A DNA stretch of 57,823 bases from an uncultured Alphaproteobacteria bacterium (GTDB lineage Bacteria > Pseudomonadota > Alphaproteobacteria > Rhodobacterales > Rhodobacteraceae). Below, one piece after another: positions 48,177-55,649 of the stretch (the stretch's first letter is position 1; the number at the start of each line of letters is the position of its first letter). Both the position numbers and the translations under genes were made by a program. A model generated the notes under the pieces. It made no database searches. It saw only the letters and a list, made by a program, of their open reading frames with translations, and had not been told where the DNA came from. The DNA lies in contig CACOBR010000008.1 of NCBI GenBank assembly GCA_902625475.1, positions 1 through 57,823 on the forward strand, in the 5' to 3' direction.

Positions 48177-48308
48177 AACTCAATATTTTTCATAATAAAA
48201 AAAATATAAAAAAAGTAGTGAGGAAAAAGAATGAAGTTATAATAATAAAGAGTTATATTTTTATACTGAGATTTTCTAATTTCAACTAGCGTGATTTAGG
48301 AGTAAAAG

Positions 48309-49637
48309 TTGAGAAAACAAAAGTATATAGTTGAAAAAATAGCAAAATTTGCTAGTTCACAAGATCTAGATACTATACCAAAAAAAACAAAAAAATTTTT
48401 AAGGTTATTAATATTAGATTGGATATCAGTAACATTAGCAGGTAAAAATGAGACTGTTTTTAAAATTATAAGTGAATTAGAGAAAAATAATGGAGGAAAA
48501 AAAGAGTCGTTGATATTAGGACTATCAGATCGTTTACCTGCTAAATCAGCAGCAACTGTGAATGCAGTAGCGGGTCATGCCTTAGATTATGATGACACAC
48601 ATTTTGGATCTTTAGGTCATACAACCTCAGTCGTCATATCAGCAGCACTAGCTGCATCTGATAAAGAGAAAAGTAGTGCCAGACTATTCAGAGAAGGTGT
48701 ATTAGTAGGTGTAGAAATGGCAATTAGAATAGGAATTTGGTTAGGAAGGAAGCATTATCATAAAGGATTTCATATAACCGCTACAGCAGGTATTTTTGGA
48801 TCAACAGTAGCCGTAGCACGTATTTTGGGATTATCAAAAAAGAAAATTATGCATGCTATTGGAATTGCGTCATCAAGTTCAAGTGGTCTAAAGGCTCATT
48901 TTGGTTCTATGGCAAAACCGCTGCAAGTTGGTTTTGCCTCTAGTAGGGGGCTAGAGGCAGCATATTTGGCGCAAAAGGGAATTAAATCAAATAATCAAAT
49001 ATTTGATGATAAAAATAGCTACGGTATGGTTTATTCAGCTAACTTTATTGATAAAGCATTTTCCAATTTAGGCTATGTTTTTAATATAAATGATCTTAAG
49101 TTTAAATTTCATGCATGTTGTCATGGAACTCATTCAGCAATAGAAGCTTTAATATATTTAAGGGACAAATATAAAATAAAAGCTAAATCAATTCACAATA
49201 TAAAAATATTTATTAATCCTCAATATTTAAACATTTGTAATATCCAACACCCAAAGAATGGATTACAAATTAAATTTAGTTATAAAATGTTAGCTTCTTT
49301 AACTATGAATAAATTTAATACCGCTAGTCTTAATACTTTTTCTAAAGATAATTGTAAAAAGAAAAAACTAGTAAAAATTGCTGAGAAGGTAGATATTATA
49401 CCCAATGGAAAGATTTCAGAAACTGAAACAAAGGTATTGATAATAACTAAAAATAGTAAACCTTTGTCAAAGAGCTATGATCTCTTAGATAAGATTAGTT
49501 TATCATCATTAAATAAAAAATTGTTTATCAAAACTAATAGTCTATTAGGTAAACAAAACTCAAAAAAATTATGGTTTGATAAATCGTTTAATACTACTTT
49601 ACCTAGTGTTTGGATCGAAAAAAATATAAAATATTAA
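48309..49637 (+). CDS. MmgE/PrpD family protein
   Basis: A 442-residue member of the PrpD/2-methylcitrate dehydratase superfamily. Signatures are AGHALDYDDTHFGSLGHTTSV near residue 84 and GIASSSSSGLKAHFGSMAKPLQVGFA near 195. Other family members include cis-aconitate decarboxylase and many uncharacterised isomerases or dehydratases, and no prpBC genes lie near, so propionate metabolism is not supported. The start is TTG at 48309 after TAGGAG. A PhyH-type dioxygenase follows after 35 bases, so a small catabolic operon is likely. Confidence 0.85.
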   Translation: MRKQKYIVEKIAKFASSQDLDTIPKKTKKFLRLLILDWISVTLAGKNETVFKIISELEKNNGGKKESLILGLSDRLPAKSAATVNAVAGHALDYDDTHFGSLGHTTSVVISAALAASDKEKSSARLFREGVLVGVEMAIRIGIWLGRKHYHKGFHITATAGIFGSTVAVARILGLSKKKIMHAIGIASSSSSGLKAHFGSMAKPLQVGFASSRGLEAAYLAQKGIKSNNQIFDDKNSYGMVYSANFIDKAFSNLGYVFNINDLKFKFHACCHGTHSAIEALIYLRDKYKIKAKSIHNIKIFINPQYLNICNIQHPKNGLQIKFSYKMLASLTMNKFNTASLNTFSKDNCKKKKLVKIAEKVDIIPNGKISETETKVLIITKNSKPLSKSYDLLDKISLSSLNKKLFIKTNSLLGKQNSKKLWFDKSFNTTLPSVWIEKNIKY

Positions 49638-49672
49638 TTTAAAAAAGAACATTGAAAAAAAGAGTTTAACTA

Positions 49673-50587
49673 TTGATTAGCTTAAATAAGAACCATTCAA
49701 TTAATGGGAAATATGTCTCAAATTCCCTTATTCAAGAATTAACTGAGAGTGAAATCTCAGATAATTTGTCCAAAAATCTTTTAAGAGATGGTTATGTATT
49801 TATACGTAAGGTCTATAGAAAAAATGATATCCAAAATGCAAGGAAAACAATTTTAAAAAAGTTGTACAAAGTAGGTGAATTAAAAGAACCTTACCAAAAT
49901 GGTATTTTTTCGGGTATTTCTAAAAGAAGAGAATTTTATCCAACAACTTTTGATTTAGGTAAATTTTGGCAAGAAATAAGTGAATCAGAAGAACTTAGAA
50001 AAGTAATACATGGAAAAGAAATAATTAAAGTTTTTGAAAAAATTTTTCAACAAAAAGTAGATCATTTTTCATTTGCATGGCTACGTACAGTTATAAAGGG
50101 AAAAGCTAGCCCTCTCCATTTAGATCATCCTTACATGAATAGGGGAACAGATAAACTTTTAACCTGTTGGACACCATTGGATCATATTAATAAAAATGAG
50201 GGTACATTATTTATTTTGAAAAATTCACATGGATGGAATGATATTAAAGAAAATTTCTTGAATCACGACATTGACCTTAATCCTAAAGTTCCAGGGCACA
50301 TTTTGGAAAATACTTTTGATTTAGTAAAAAGAAAAAAATCTTGCTTTTTAACTAGTAGTTTTGATGAGGGGGATTGTTTAATTTTTGGAATGTTTACTGT
50401 TCATGGTTCTTTTGATAATAACACAACAACTGGGAAAATAAGATTATCATGTGACACTCGCTTTCAACCGCATTCAGAACCTATGGATCATAGATTTTCA
50501 GGTAGAAATCCAGCTGCTCATAAAGGTCTAGGCTATGCTTGTTTATCCTCTTCAGTTCCATTAACTGAAAATTTAAAGAATAAATAA
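49673..50587 (+). CDS. Phytanoyl-CoA dioxygenase (PhyH) family protein
   Basis: A 304-residue Fe(II)/2-oxoglutarate-dependent dioxygenase. The iron ligands are probably in PLHLDHPYM (H-x-D near residue 146) and FTVHGSF near 244, and the 2-oxoglutarate arginine is in GKIRLSCDTRF near 262. The substrate is unknown: PhyH relatives hydroxylate a wide range, including phosphonates and ectoine. The start is TTG at 49673 with a weak ribosome-binding site. It follows the MmgE/PrpD gene and ends before a terminator at 50645-50676. Confidence 0.82.
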   Translation: MISLNKNHSINGKYVSNSLIQELTESEISDNLSKNLLRDGYVFIRKVYRKNDIQNARKTILKKLYKVGELKEPYQNGIFSGISKRREFYPTTFDLGKFWQEISESEELRKVIHGKEIIKVFEKIFQQKVDHFSFAWLRTVIKGKASPLHLDHPYMNRGTDKLLTCWTPLDHINKNEGTLFILKNSHGWNDIKENFLNHDIDLNPKVPGHILENTFDLVKRKKSCFLTSSFDEGDCLIFGMFTVHGSFDNNTTTGKIRLSCDTRFQPHSEPMDHRFSGRNPAAHKGLGYACLSSSVPLTENLKNK

Positions 50588-50633
50588 CAAAAAAACTAAT
50601 ATTTATTTTGTATAGTCGTTAAAGTATTTAGCA

Positions 50634-50646
50634 AAGTTGGAGGAAA
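50634..50646 (+). other. 13-base site complementary to the candidate small RNA at 55493
   Basis: AAGTTGGAGGAAA in the 3' UTR of the PhyH gene is the exact reverse complement of bases 55533-55545 in the second candidate small RNA. GC clamps outside a one-base bulge on each side extend the match (GCAAAGTTGGAGGAAAAGC against GCTTTCCTCCAACTTGC). It abuts the left arm of the terminator that follows. No start codon lies after the GGAGG, so it is not an obvious ribosome-binding site. Confidence 0.55.
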
Positions 50647-50676
50647 AGCTTTCTTTTTAGAGAGCTTTTTTTTTTG
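50645..50676 (+). terminator. intrinsic terminator after the PhyH gene
   Basis: AAAGCTTTCT pairs with AGAGAGCTTT (one G-U) around a 4-base loop and is followed by a run of T. It ends the MmgE/PrpD-PhyH unit about 60 bases before the sigma-54-like promoter at 50737. Confidence 0.85.
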
Positions 50677-50736
50677 TAATTTTTACTAATAAAAGATTTA
50701 TCTTTTTTTAAAGAATTAAAAACTTTAATTTTATAC

Positions 50737-50754
50737 CTGGCATAAATATTGCTA
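50737..50754 (+). promoter_or_regulatory. sigma-54-type -24/-12 promoter
   Basis: CTGGCATAAATATTGCTA holds the invariant GG (50739-50740) and GC (50751-50752) exactly ten bases apart and fits the YTGGCAY-N5-TTGCW consensus well. Transcription would start about 50764, directly before a hairpin-rich unit ending in a terminator. Confidence 0.65.
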
Positions 50755-50763
50755 ATTAATTTT

Positions 50764-50854
50764 TGAGAAGAAGATGAAGGTTTCACATAATCATACCTTT
50801 ACATCCATTCTCCCTTCTGAGCCAGTAATGCAATTGTATTGCTGGCTCTATTTT
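50764..50854 (+). ncRNA. candidate sigma-54-dependent small RNA (unit A)
   Basis: About 91 nt between the PhyH gene and kdsD. A 5' stem is built from GAGAA/TTCTC, GATG/CATC and AAGGT/ACCTT with small internal loops. A pyrimidine-rich CCCTTCT linker follows, then an 11-bp terminator hairpin (50819-50829 with 50838-50848, one G-U) and TATTTT. The terminator has a T-run only on the plus strand, so it does not serve kdsD. The promoter, length and terminator match the plan of sigma-54 small RNAs such as Qrr and CrcZ, without sequence relation to them that I can see. ATTCTCCC at 50807-50814 is complementary to the GGGAGAAT ribosome-binding site of fbp. Confidence 0.55.
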
Positions 50855-50863
50855 AAAATATAT

Positions 50864-51826
50864 CTAAATCGCTCCAGCCTTTAGTAAATCTTGTATATGT
50901 GTGATACCAATGGGTTCATTGTCATTATTTATGACTACGAGGACACCGATTTTATGGTCATTCATTATCTTAATTGCCTCGGAAACAAATATATCGTCTG
51001 TAACTGTAATCGGGTTTAGAGTAGCAATTTCACCAGCTTTCTTTTCAAATAGTTGGTTAATGTGCCTTCTTATATCACCATCTGATATTACCCCTTTGAG
51101 TTTTTTTTCTTTTACCACAACGGCATATCCAAAACCTTTAGATGTCATATTTAATAATGTTTCCTGCATGGACATTTCAGGATCAACTGAAGGTATCTTA
51201 TCTTTAACATGCATAAAATCTTTAATTTTTAGCATTTGAGCACCCAGTTTCCCACCAGGATGAAAAACCTTAAATTGATTAATATCAAACTTTCTTTTAT
51301 GCATTAGGCTTACTGAAATAGCATCGCCAAGTGCCAGCATCATAGTTGTCGAAGTAGTAGGAGCCATTCCAATCGGGCATACCTCTGGTTGAGATGGAAG
51401 ACAAAGAGGAAAATCGGCTGATTCCATTAGTGTACTCTTAGGATTTGACGAAATTGTTGCAAAAGGAATAGCAAACCTTTTTAGGTGGTTTAACATATCT
51501 TTCAATTCTAATGTTTCTCCAGAATTTGATATTAAGATACATATATCATTTTCGAGTATCATTCCTAAATCACCATGACTAGCTTCTGTTGCATGAATAA
51601 AATAAGATGGTGTTCCAGTACTGGCTAAAGTTGCTGAAATTTTTTTTGCAATATGGCCTGATTTTCCAATTCCAGATATGACAATTCTACCAGTACATTC
51701 GTACACTTTATTTATAAATAATTCAAAACAGTTTGGTAAGTTTTTTGATAAAACTGAAAGAGCATTAGATTCTATTTCAATTACATTTTTTGCAATATCT
51801 GTTATTTTATTATTGTCAAAATGCAT
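50864..51826 (-). CDS. kdsD: Arabinose-5-phosphate isomerase KdsD (KpsF/GutQ family)
   Basis: Converts ribulose 5-phosphate to arabinose 5-phosphate, the precursor of KDO for lipopolysaccharide. Residues about 35-180 are a SIS domain (VISGIGKSGHIAKKISATLAS, then HATEASHGDLGMI), and about 205-320 are two CBS domains (FGYAVVVKEKKLKGVISDGD and KIGVLVVINNDNEPIGITHI). Length is 320 aa. Unlike many genomes it is not next to kdsC or lptAC. It competes with phosphoribulokinase for the same substrate, ribulose 5-phosphate. Confidence 0.94.
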   Translation of the reverse strand: MHFDNNKITDIAKNVIEIESNALSVLSKNLPNCFELFINKVYECTGRIVISGIGKSGHIAKKISATLASTGTPSYFIHATEASHGDLGMILENDICILISNSGETLELKDMLNHLKRFAIPFATISSNPKSTLMESADFPLCLPSQPEVCPIGMAPTTSTTMMLALGDAISVSLMHKRKFDINQFKVFHPGGKLGAQMLKIKDFMHVKDKIPSVDPEMSMQETLLNMTSKGFGYAVVVKEKKLKGVISDGDIRRHINQLFEKKAGEIATLNPITVTDDIFVSEAIKIMNDHKIGVLVVINNDNEPIGITHIQDLLKAGAI

Positions 51827-51940
51827 TTTAGATTTTTATTTTTATTAAAATAATTAATTATAATATTATAATTAATCATAAATAGATATTATTAATTTTT
51901 AATTAGTTTTACATGGATTTATTGTCATTTATAATCAAAT

Positions 51941-52585
51941 ATGAGTAAAAAATTAAAAGATGCTTATACACTTAGTTCTAGAGAAGATACTATTAATTTA
52001 TATAAGTATTGGTCTAAGGACTATGATAAAGATTTTGCAGTTAGAAATAATTATAAGTCACCCCAAAAAGTAGTTAAATATTTTTTAAAATATTCAAAAC
52101 AAAATGATAATCCGATTCTAGATGTTGGAGCTGGTACTGGTTTAATAGGAGAATATCTTAATAATTATGCAAAACTTAATATTCACGCAGTAGATTTTTC
52201 AAAAGAAATGTTAGATCAAGCAAGAAAAAAGGGTTGTTACACAAAAATTATAAATGCTGACTTGAATCATAAACTCGAAATAGCAAGTAATACGTATGGT
52301 GCCGTCTTAAGCTCTGGAACATTTACACACGGACATCTTGGGTCAAGCGTTTTAAATGAGTTATTAAGAATTGTTAAACCCGGTGGATTATTTGTTATCA
52401 GTATTCATCAAGATATATATGTGAAAAGTGGGTTTAAAAAACAGTTTAAAGTTTTAGGCTCTAAAATTTTAAATCTAATTAATCATAGAGTTAAAATTTA
52501 TGGGAAGAAAAAAAACCAAAAAACAAATGATGATAAGGTTATAATTTCAACATTTAGGAAAAATTTTAGTTTTGCCCATCAATAA
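51941..52585 (+). CDS. Class I SAM-dependent methyltransferase
   Basis: A 214-residue cytoplasmic methyltransferase. SAM-binding motif I is ILDVGAGTGLIGEYL near residue 60, motif II HAVDFSKEMLDQARKKG near 85, and a post-motif GAVLSSGTFTHGHLG near 126. The N-terminal LYKYWSKDYDKDF is found in Williams-Beuren-type/UbiE-like methyltransferases. The substrate is unknown. Its end overlaps the convergent small lipoprotein gene by 20 bases. Confidence 0.82.
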   Translation: MSKKLKDAYTLSSREDTINLYKYWSKDYDKDFAVRNNYKSPQKVVKYFLKYSKQNDNPILDVGAGTGLIGEYLNNYAKLNIHAVDFSKEMLDQARKKGCYTKIINADLNHKLEIASNTYGAVLSSGTFTHGHLGSSVLNELLRIVKPGGLFVISIHQDIYVKSGFKKQFKVLGSKILNLINHRVKIYGKKKNQKTNDDKVIISTFRKNFSFAHQ

Positions 52586-52760
52586 TGGTTGCTGCTCCTG
52601 TAACTGCTGCACCTGCTTTACAGTCTTCAAAAAATATCTCACCAAATACACATCCAGCAGCAACATTTTTAGCTAATCTTTCGCCTTCTGGTGTAAGATA
52701 TTTTGTCTGACAAGCAGTTAAAACAAATATAAATAATGTCGATATTAAAATTTTTTTCAT
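52566..52760 (-). CDS. Small lipoprotein, unknown function
   Basis: With the start at 52760 the protein is 64 aa: MKKILISTLFIFVLTAC is a signal peptide with lipobox LTAC, so the mature protein begins at that cysteine. The rest has two more cysteines and a Gly/Ala-rich stretch (CKAGAAVTGAATI) reminiscent of glycine-zipper segments. An upstream start at 52799 would add 13 residues before the signal peptide and is unlikely. No family recognised. Confidence 0.72.
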   Translation of the reverse strand: MKKILISTLFIFVLTACQTKYLTPEGERLAKNVAAGCVFGEIFFEDCKAGAAVTGAATIIDGQN

Positions 52761-52919
52761 TTTAAAAAAAGATTCCTGTGTTTTATAAGTTATAATCAAT
52801 AATATTTAATTCTCTTACATTTATTAATAAAATTTTCAAGTAAAATGAAAATTTTTTATTTTTTTATTGCAAAAGGAGCATTACTAAGATTTACCTAGTA
52901 AAAGTTTAGGGATTTTGCT

Positions 52920-53345
52920 ATGGACTTAAAGTTTCATCATATTAATTTGGTTTCGAAAAACTTAGATGAATTAAATGATTTTTATAATAATATTTTAGGT
53001 TTAGAATCTTTATCACCTGACAATTTTTTAAGAACACAATCTTCTGATCAAAAAGGTTATTCAGGAAAAATAAAATTTGTGAGTGATGGTAATATTCAAA
53101 TGCATCTTGCTGAAAAAGATTTAAATGTTGCTGCACAAAATAAACAATTTTTAAATCCTGTTGAAAGAGGTCATATAGCATTTAGAACTGAAAATATTGA
53201 AAAAATAAAACTGATTTTGAAAAAAAATAATATTCAATATGCTGATTATGGAAATGCTTTCTCTAAAGAATGGTATCAGATTTTTTTTCATGACCCCGAA
53301 GGAAACGTTATTGAAGTTCATCAGGAAATATTGAAAGAAAAATAA
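52920..53345 (+). CDS. VOC-family (glyoxalase-like) protein
   Basis: A 141-residue vicinal-oxygen-chelate protein with paired beta-alpha-beta-beta-beta modules. First module: KFHHINLVSKNLDELNDFYNNI. Second: GHIAFRTENIEKIKLILKK and FFHDPEGNVIEVHQE. Candidate metal ligands are the histidines near 7 and 88 and the final Glu. Members include lactoylglutathione lyase, dioxygenases and epimerases; the reaction cannot be assigned. galM follows after 31 bases. Confidence 0.84.
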   Translation: MDLKFHHINLVSKNLDELNDFYNNILGLESLSPDNFLRTQSSDQKGYSGKIKFVSDGNIQMHLAEKDLNVAAQNKQFLNPVERGHIAFRTENIEKIKLILKKNNIQYADYGNAFSKEWYQIFFHDPEGNVIEVHQEILKEK

Positions 53346-53376
53346 AATACAATTAAAGATGTGAGAGATTACAATA

Positions 53377-54366
53377 ATGATTGTAAACTGTGGTAATTCA
53401 CCTTCTGGCGATAAAGTTAAAAAAATTTATATCAAAAAAGGAATTTTGGAAGCCACTATTCTGACTTATGGTGCTACCTTACAAAAATTAAGAATTAGGA
53501 ATTCTGATCAGTCATTAATTTTAGGATATCAAAATTATAAAGATTATTTTTTTGATAAGAATTACCTAGGTTGTACTGTTGGCAGATTTTCAAATAGAAT
53601 AAAAGATGCTCAATTTAACTTAGGAGATAAAACTTTTCATTTAAATAAAAATGACCTGAATAAACACACTCTTCACGGTGGCAACTTAGGATCAGGCGCT
53701 CAAAATTGTGAAATTTTTGATTATGGGAAAAATTTTGTTTGTTTATCTCTATTTTTACCAAAAGGTCACATGGGATTTCCTGGGAATTTAAATGTTTACC
53801 AATATATCACAATTCAAAAAAAAGGTATTTTGGATGTCAGGTTTTTTGCAACTACTGATCAAGCCACTCCATGTAGCTTCTCTAATCATTATTATTTTAA
53901 TCTAGATGCTTCTGAAACTACGGAAGAACATTTTCTTAAAATTAAAAGTAAATATTTTCTTGGCAGAGATAAGGATTTAATACCAACTAAAAAAATTAAA
54001 ATTAAAAAAAAGAGGAAATTTAATTTTCAAAAATTTAAAAAAATAAACAATACAATTAATTTAGATCATAATTTTTGTCTCTCTTCTAAAAAGAAAAATA
54101 TAAGAACTGTTGCTTTTCTAAAAAGTAAAAAAAGTGGTATAAAAATGAAACTAGAGACAACCGAAGTTGGTTTGCAAGTTTACAACGGAAGCAATTTATC
54201 TGGTCATTATGAATTAACTAATGGTCAATCTCTTGTACCATATTCTGGAATTGCCCTGGAACCACAGTATTGGCCAGATTCACCTAATCGAAATTTTCCA
54301 AGTAGTAGTATATTAATTCCAGGATCTACTTATGAGCAACATACAAAGTTTTCTTTTTATGTATAA
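53377..54366 (+). CDS. galM: Aldose 1-epimerase (galactose mutarotase family)
   Basis: Interconverts alpha and beta anomers of aldoses. Motifs: GATLQKLRIRN at the start, CTVGRFSNRIKDAQF, the substrate-binding HTLHGG near residue 98, the catalytic-histidine SNHYYFNLD near 168, and the catalytic glutamate in IALEPQYWPDSPN near 300. Length is 329 aa. No galactose-pathway genes are adjacent, so it may act on another sugar. Confidence 0.9.
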   Translation: MIVNCGNSPSGDKVKKIYIKKGILEATILTYGATLQKLRIRNSDQSLILGYQNYKDYFFDKNYLGCTVGRFSNRIKDAQFNLGDKTFHLNKNDLNKHTLHGGNLGSGAQNCEIFDYGKNFVCLSLFLPKGHMGFPGNLNVYQYITIQKKGILDVRFFATTDQATPCSFSNHYYFNLDASETTEEHFLKIKSKYFLGRDKDLIPTKKIKIKKKRKFNFQKFKKINNTINLDHNFCLSSKKKNIRTVAFLKSKKSGIKMKLETTEVGLQVYNGSNLSGHYELTNGQSLVPYSGIALEPQYWPDSPNRNFPSSSILIPGSTYEQHTKFSFYV

Positions 54367-54373
54367 TAAAAAA

Positions 54374-55435
54374 TTATTTTTCAGCTATAATAACCATATT
54401 AGTTGCATTCTTTTTAACTATTTTTGTAGTTTTAAATCCAGCATTTTTTAAAATTTTAAAAAGTTTAGTTGGTCCAGCTTGAGCACCTAGTGCTAATCCT
54501 TTTTTTTGTGATTTAGAGGTTGGAACACAACCCATAGTTGAAAATGCATAATACATCTGTCCAATGGTATTAAAATTTTCTTCTGGGTAATCTGCTGCTG
54601 AAGGTTCAATTAATATCAAAGTTCCATCATCCTTCAAATGGTTGAATGCGTATTTTGATGCACCCAAAGGATCCCCCATATCGTGCAAACAGTCAAAAAA
54701 AGTAATTATATCAAATTCTCCATCATAATTTTCTGCATCTGCTACTTTAAAAATAGCATTATTAATTTTCATTTGCTTAGCTTCTTTATTAGCATTTTCT
54801 ATTGAGGGTCTGTGAATATCAAAACCATAAATTTTTGAATGTTGAAAAGCATTGGCGATCATCAAAGAGGAAACTCCAAATCCGCAACCAATATCAGCAA
54901 AATTACAACCATCTTGTAATTTTTTTTCTACACTTGGAATTGCAGGAATCCATTTTTCAAGTAAATTTGCTGAATATGAGGGTCTAAAAAATCTTGCAGT
55001 TCCAGAAAAAATGCAAGGGTGGGAATCACTATAATTTACACCTTTTCCAGTCTTAAATGCCTCTCTTACATTATCAATATTATGAATATTTCCACTTAAA
55101 ATATCATATGCTCCAAGCATAAAAGCAGAACTTTCCTCAAATGCGAATACAGATTTTTGTTCTTCAGACAGATAAAATTTGGAGACTCGATCAGTATGAG
55201 ACACATAACCAGCTGCACACATAGCGAGCAACCATTCTCTAGCATATCTTTGGTCAATTTTTGCATAATTAGAGAAATCACTTTCTGTACAGGGTCCTTT
55301 TCTACCTAAAACATTGAAAAGACCGAGTTCATCTCCAATTCGCATTAGAGGAATTAAAGCTGATGCAGAAACATCCTGCATGATTTTCCATTGAAGCTTT
55401 TTTAACTCATCTATAGATAATTCCTTATTAAACAT
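54374..55435 (-). CDS. SAM-dependent methyltransferase with N-terminal winged helix
   Basis: A 353-residue protein. Residues about 5-80 are a winged helix-like dimerisation region (LMRIGDELGLFNVLGRKGPCTESDFSN). Residues about 160-353 are a class I methyltransferase (FADIGCGFGVSSLMIANAF, IYGFDIHRPSIENAN, DIITFFDCLHDMGDP). The layout matches the Rv2258c-type methyltransferase family found in mycobacteria and proteobacteria. The substrate is unknown. Its start lies 31 bases from the divergent sigma-54-type promoter at 55467. Confidence 0.83.
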   Translation of the reverse strand: MFNKELSIDELKKLQWKIMQDVSASALIPLMRIGDELGLFNVLGRKGPCTESDFSNYAKIDQRYAREWLLAMCAAGYVSHTDRVSKFYLSEEQKSVFAFEESSAFMLGAYDILSGNIHNIDNVREAFKTGKGVNYSDSHPCIFSGTARFFRPSYSANLLEKWIPAIPSVEKKLQDGCNFADIGCGFGVSSLMIANAFQHSKIYGFDIHRPSIENANKEAKQMKINNAIFKVADAENYDGEFDIITFFDCLHDMGDPLGASKYAFNHLKDDGTLILIEPSAADYPEENFNTIGQMYYAFSTMGCVPTSKSQKKGLALGAQAGPTKLFKILKNAGFKTTKIVKKNATNMVIIAEK

Positions 55436-55466
55436 TTTATCCTCATTTTTTCAAAAGTCATAATAG

Positions 55467-55482
55467 TGGTACTAAATTTGCA
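55467..55482 (+). promoter_or_regulatory. sigma-54-type -24/-12 promoter
   Basis: TGGTACTAAATTTGCA has GG (55468-55469) and GC (55480-55481) exactly ten bases apart. It differs from the consensus mainly by T for C after the GG. Transcription would start about 55493, just ahead of a hairpin and terminator unit. Confidence 0.6.
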
Positions 55483-55492
55483 ATAAAACTTA

Positions 55493-55586
55493 TGGTTGAA
55501 AGCTCAGCCCTGTTTGTAAAAGGTATGTCTGCTTTCCTCCAACTTGCCATTAGAAGCCTCATTAATTTTATGGGGCTTCTTTTCTT
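55493..55586 (+). ncRNA. candidate sigma-54-dependent small RNA (unit B)
   Basis: About 94 nt between a leftward methyltransferase and the alcohol dehydrogenase. A 5' stem pairs GAAAGC (55498-55503) with GCTTTC (55531-55536), optionally extended by GTTG/CAAC across a CCTC bulge. A TCCTCCAACTTGCC segment follows, then a terminator with arms 55552-55562 and 55570-55580 (one mismatch) and TTTTCTT. The layout parallels unit A at 50764. Bases 55533-55545 are perfectly complementary to 50634-50646. It could instead be a leader with an attenuator for the alcohol dehydrogenase 64 bases downstream. Confidence 0.52.
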
Positions 55587-55649
55587 ATAACTCTAAATTT
55601 AATGTTATTTCAAAAAAAATTCTGATAATATTTGATTTGGGGGTAAATA

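Noticed and set aside
50774-50884. 36-codon open frame inside candidate small RNA A
   Set aside because: The GA-rich tract abuts the ATG with no room for a ribosome-binding site, the frame runs through the terminator hairpin and into the end of kdsD, and the peptide looks random.
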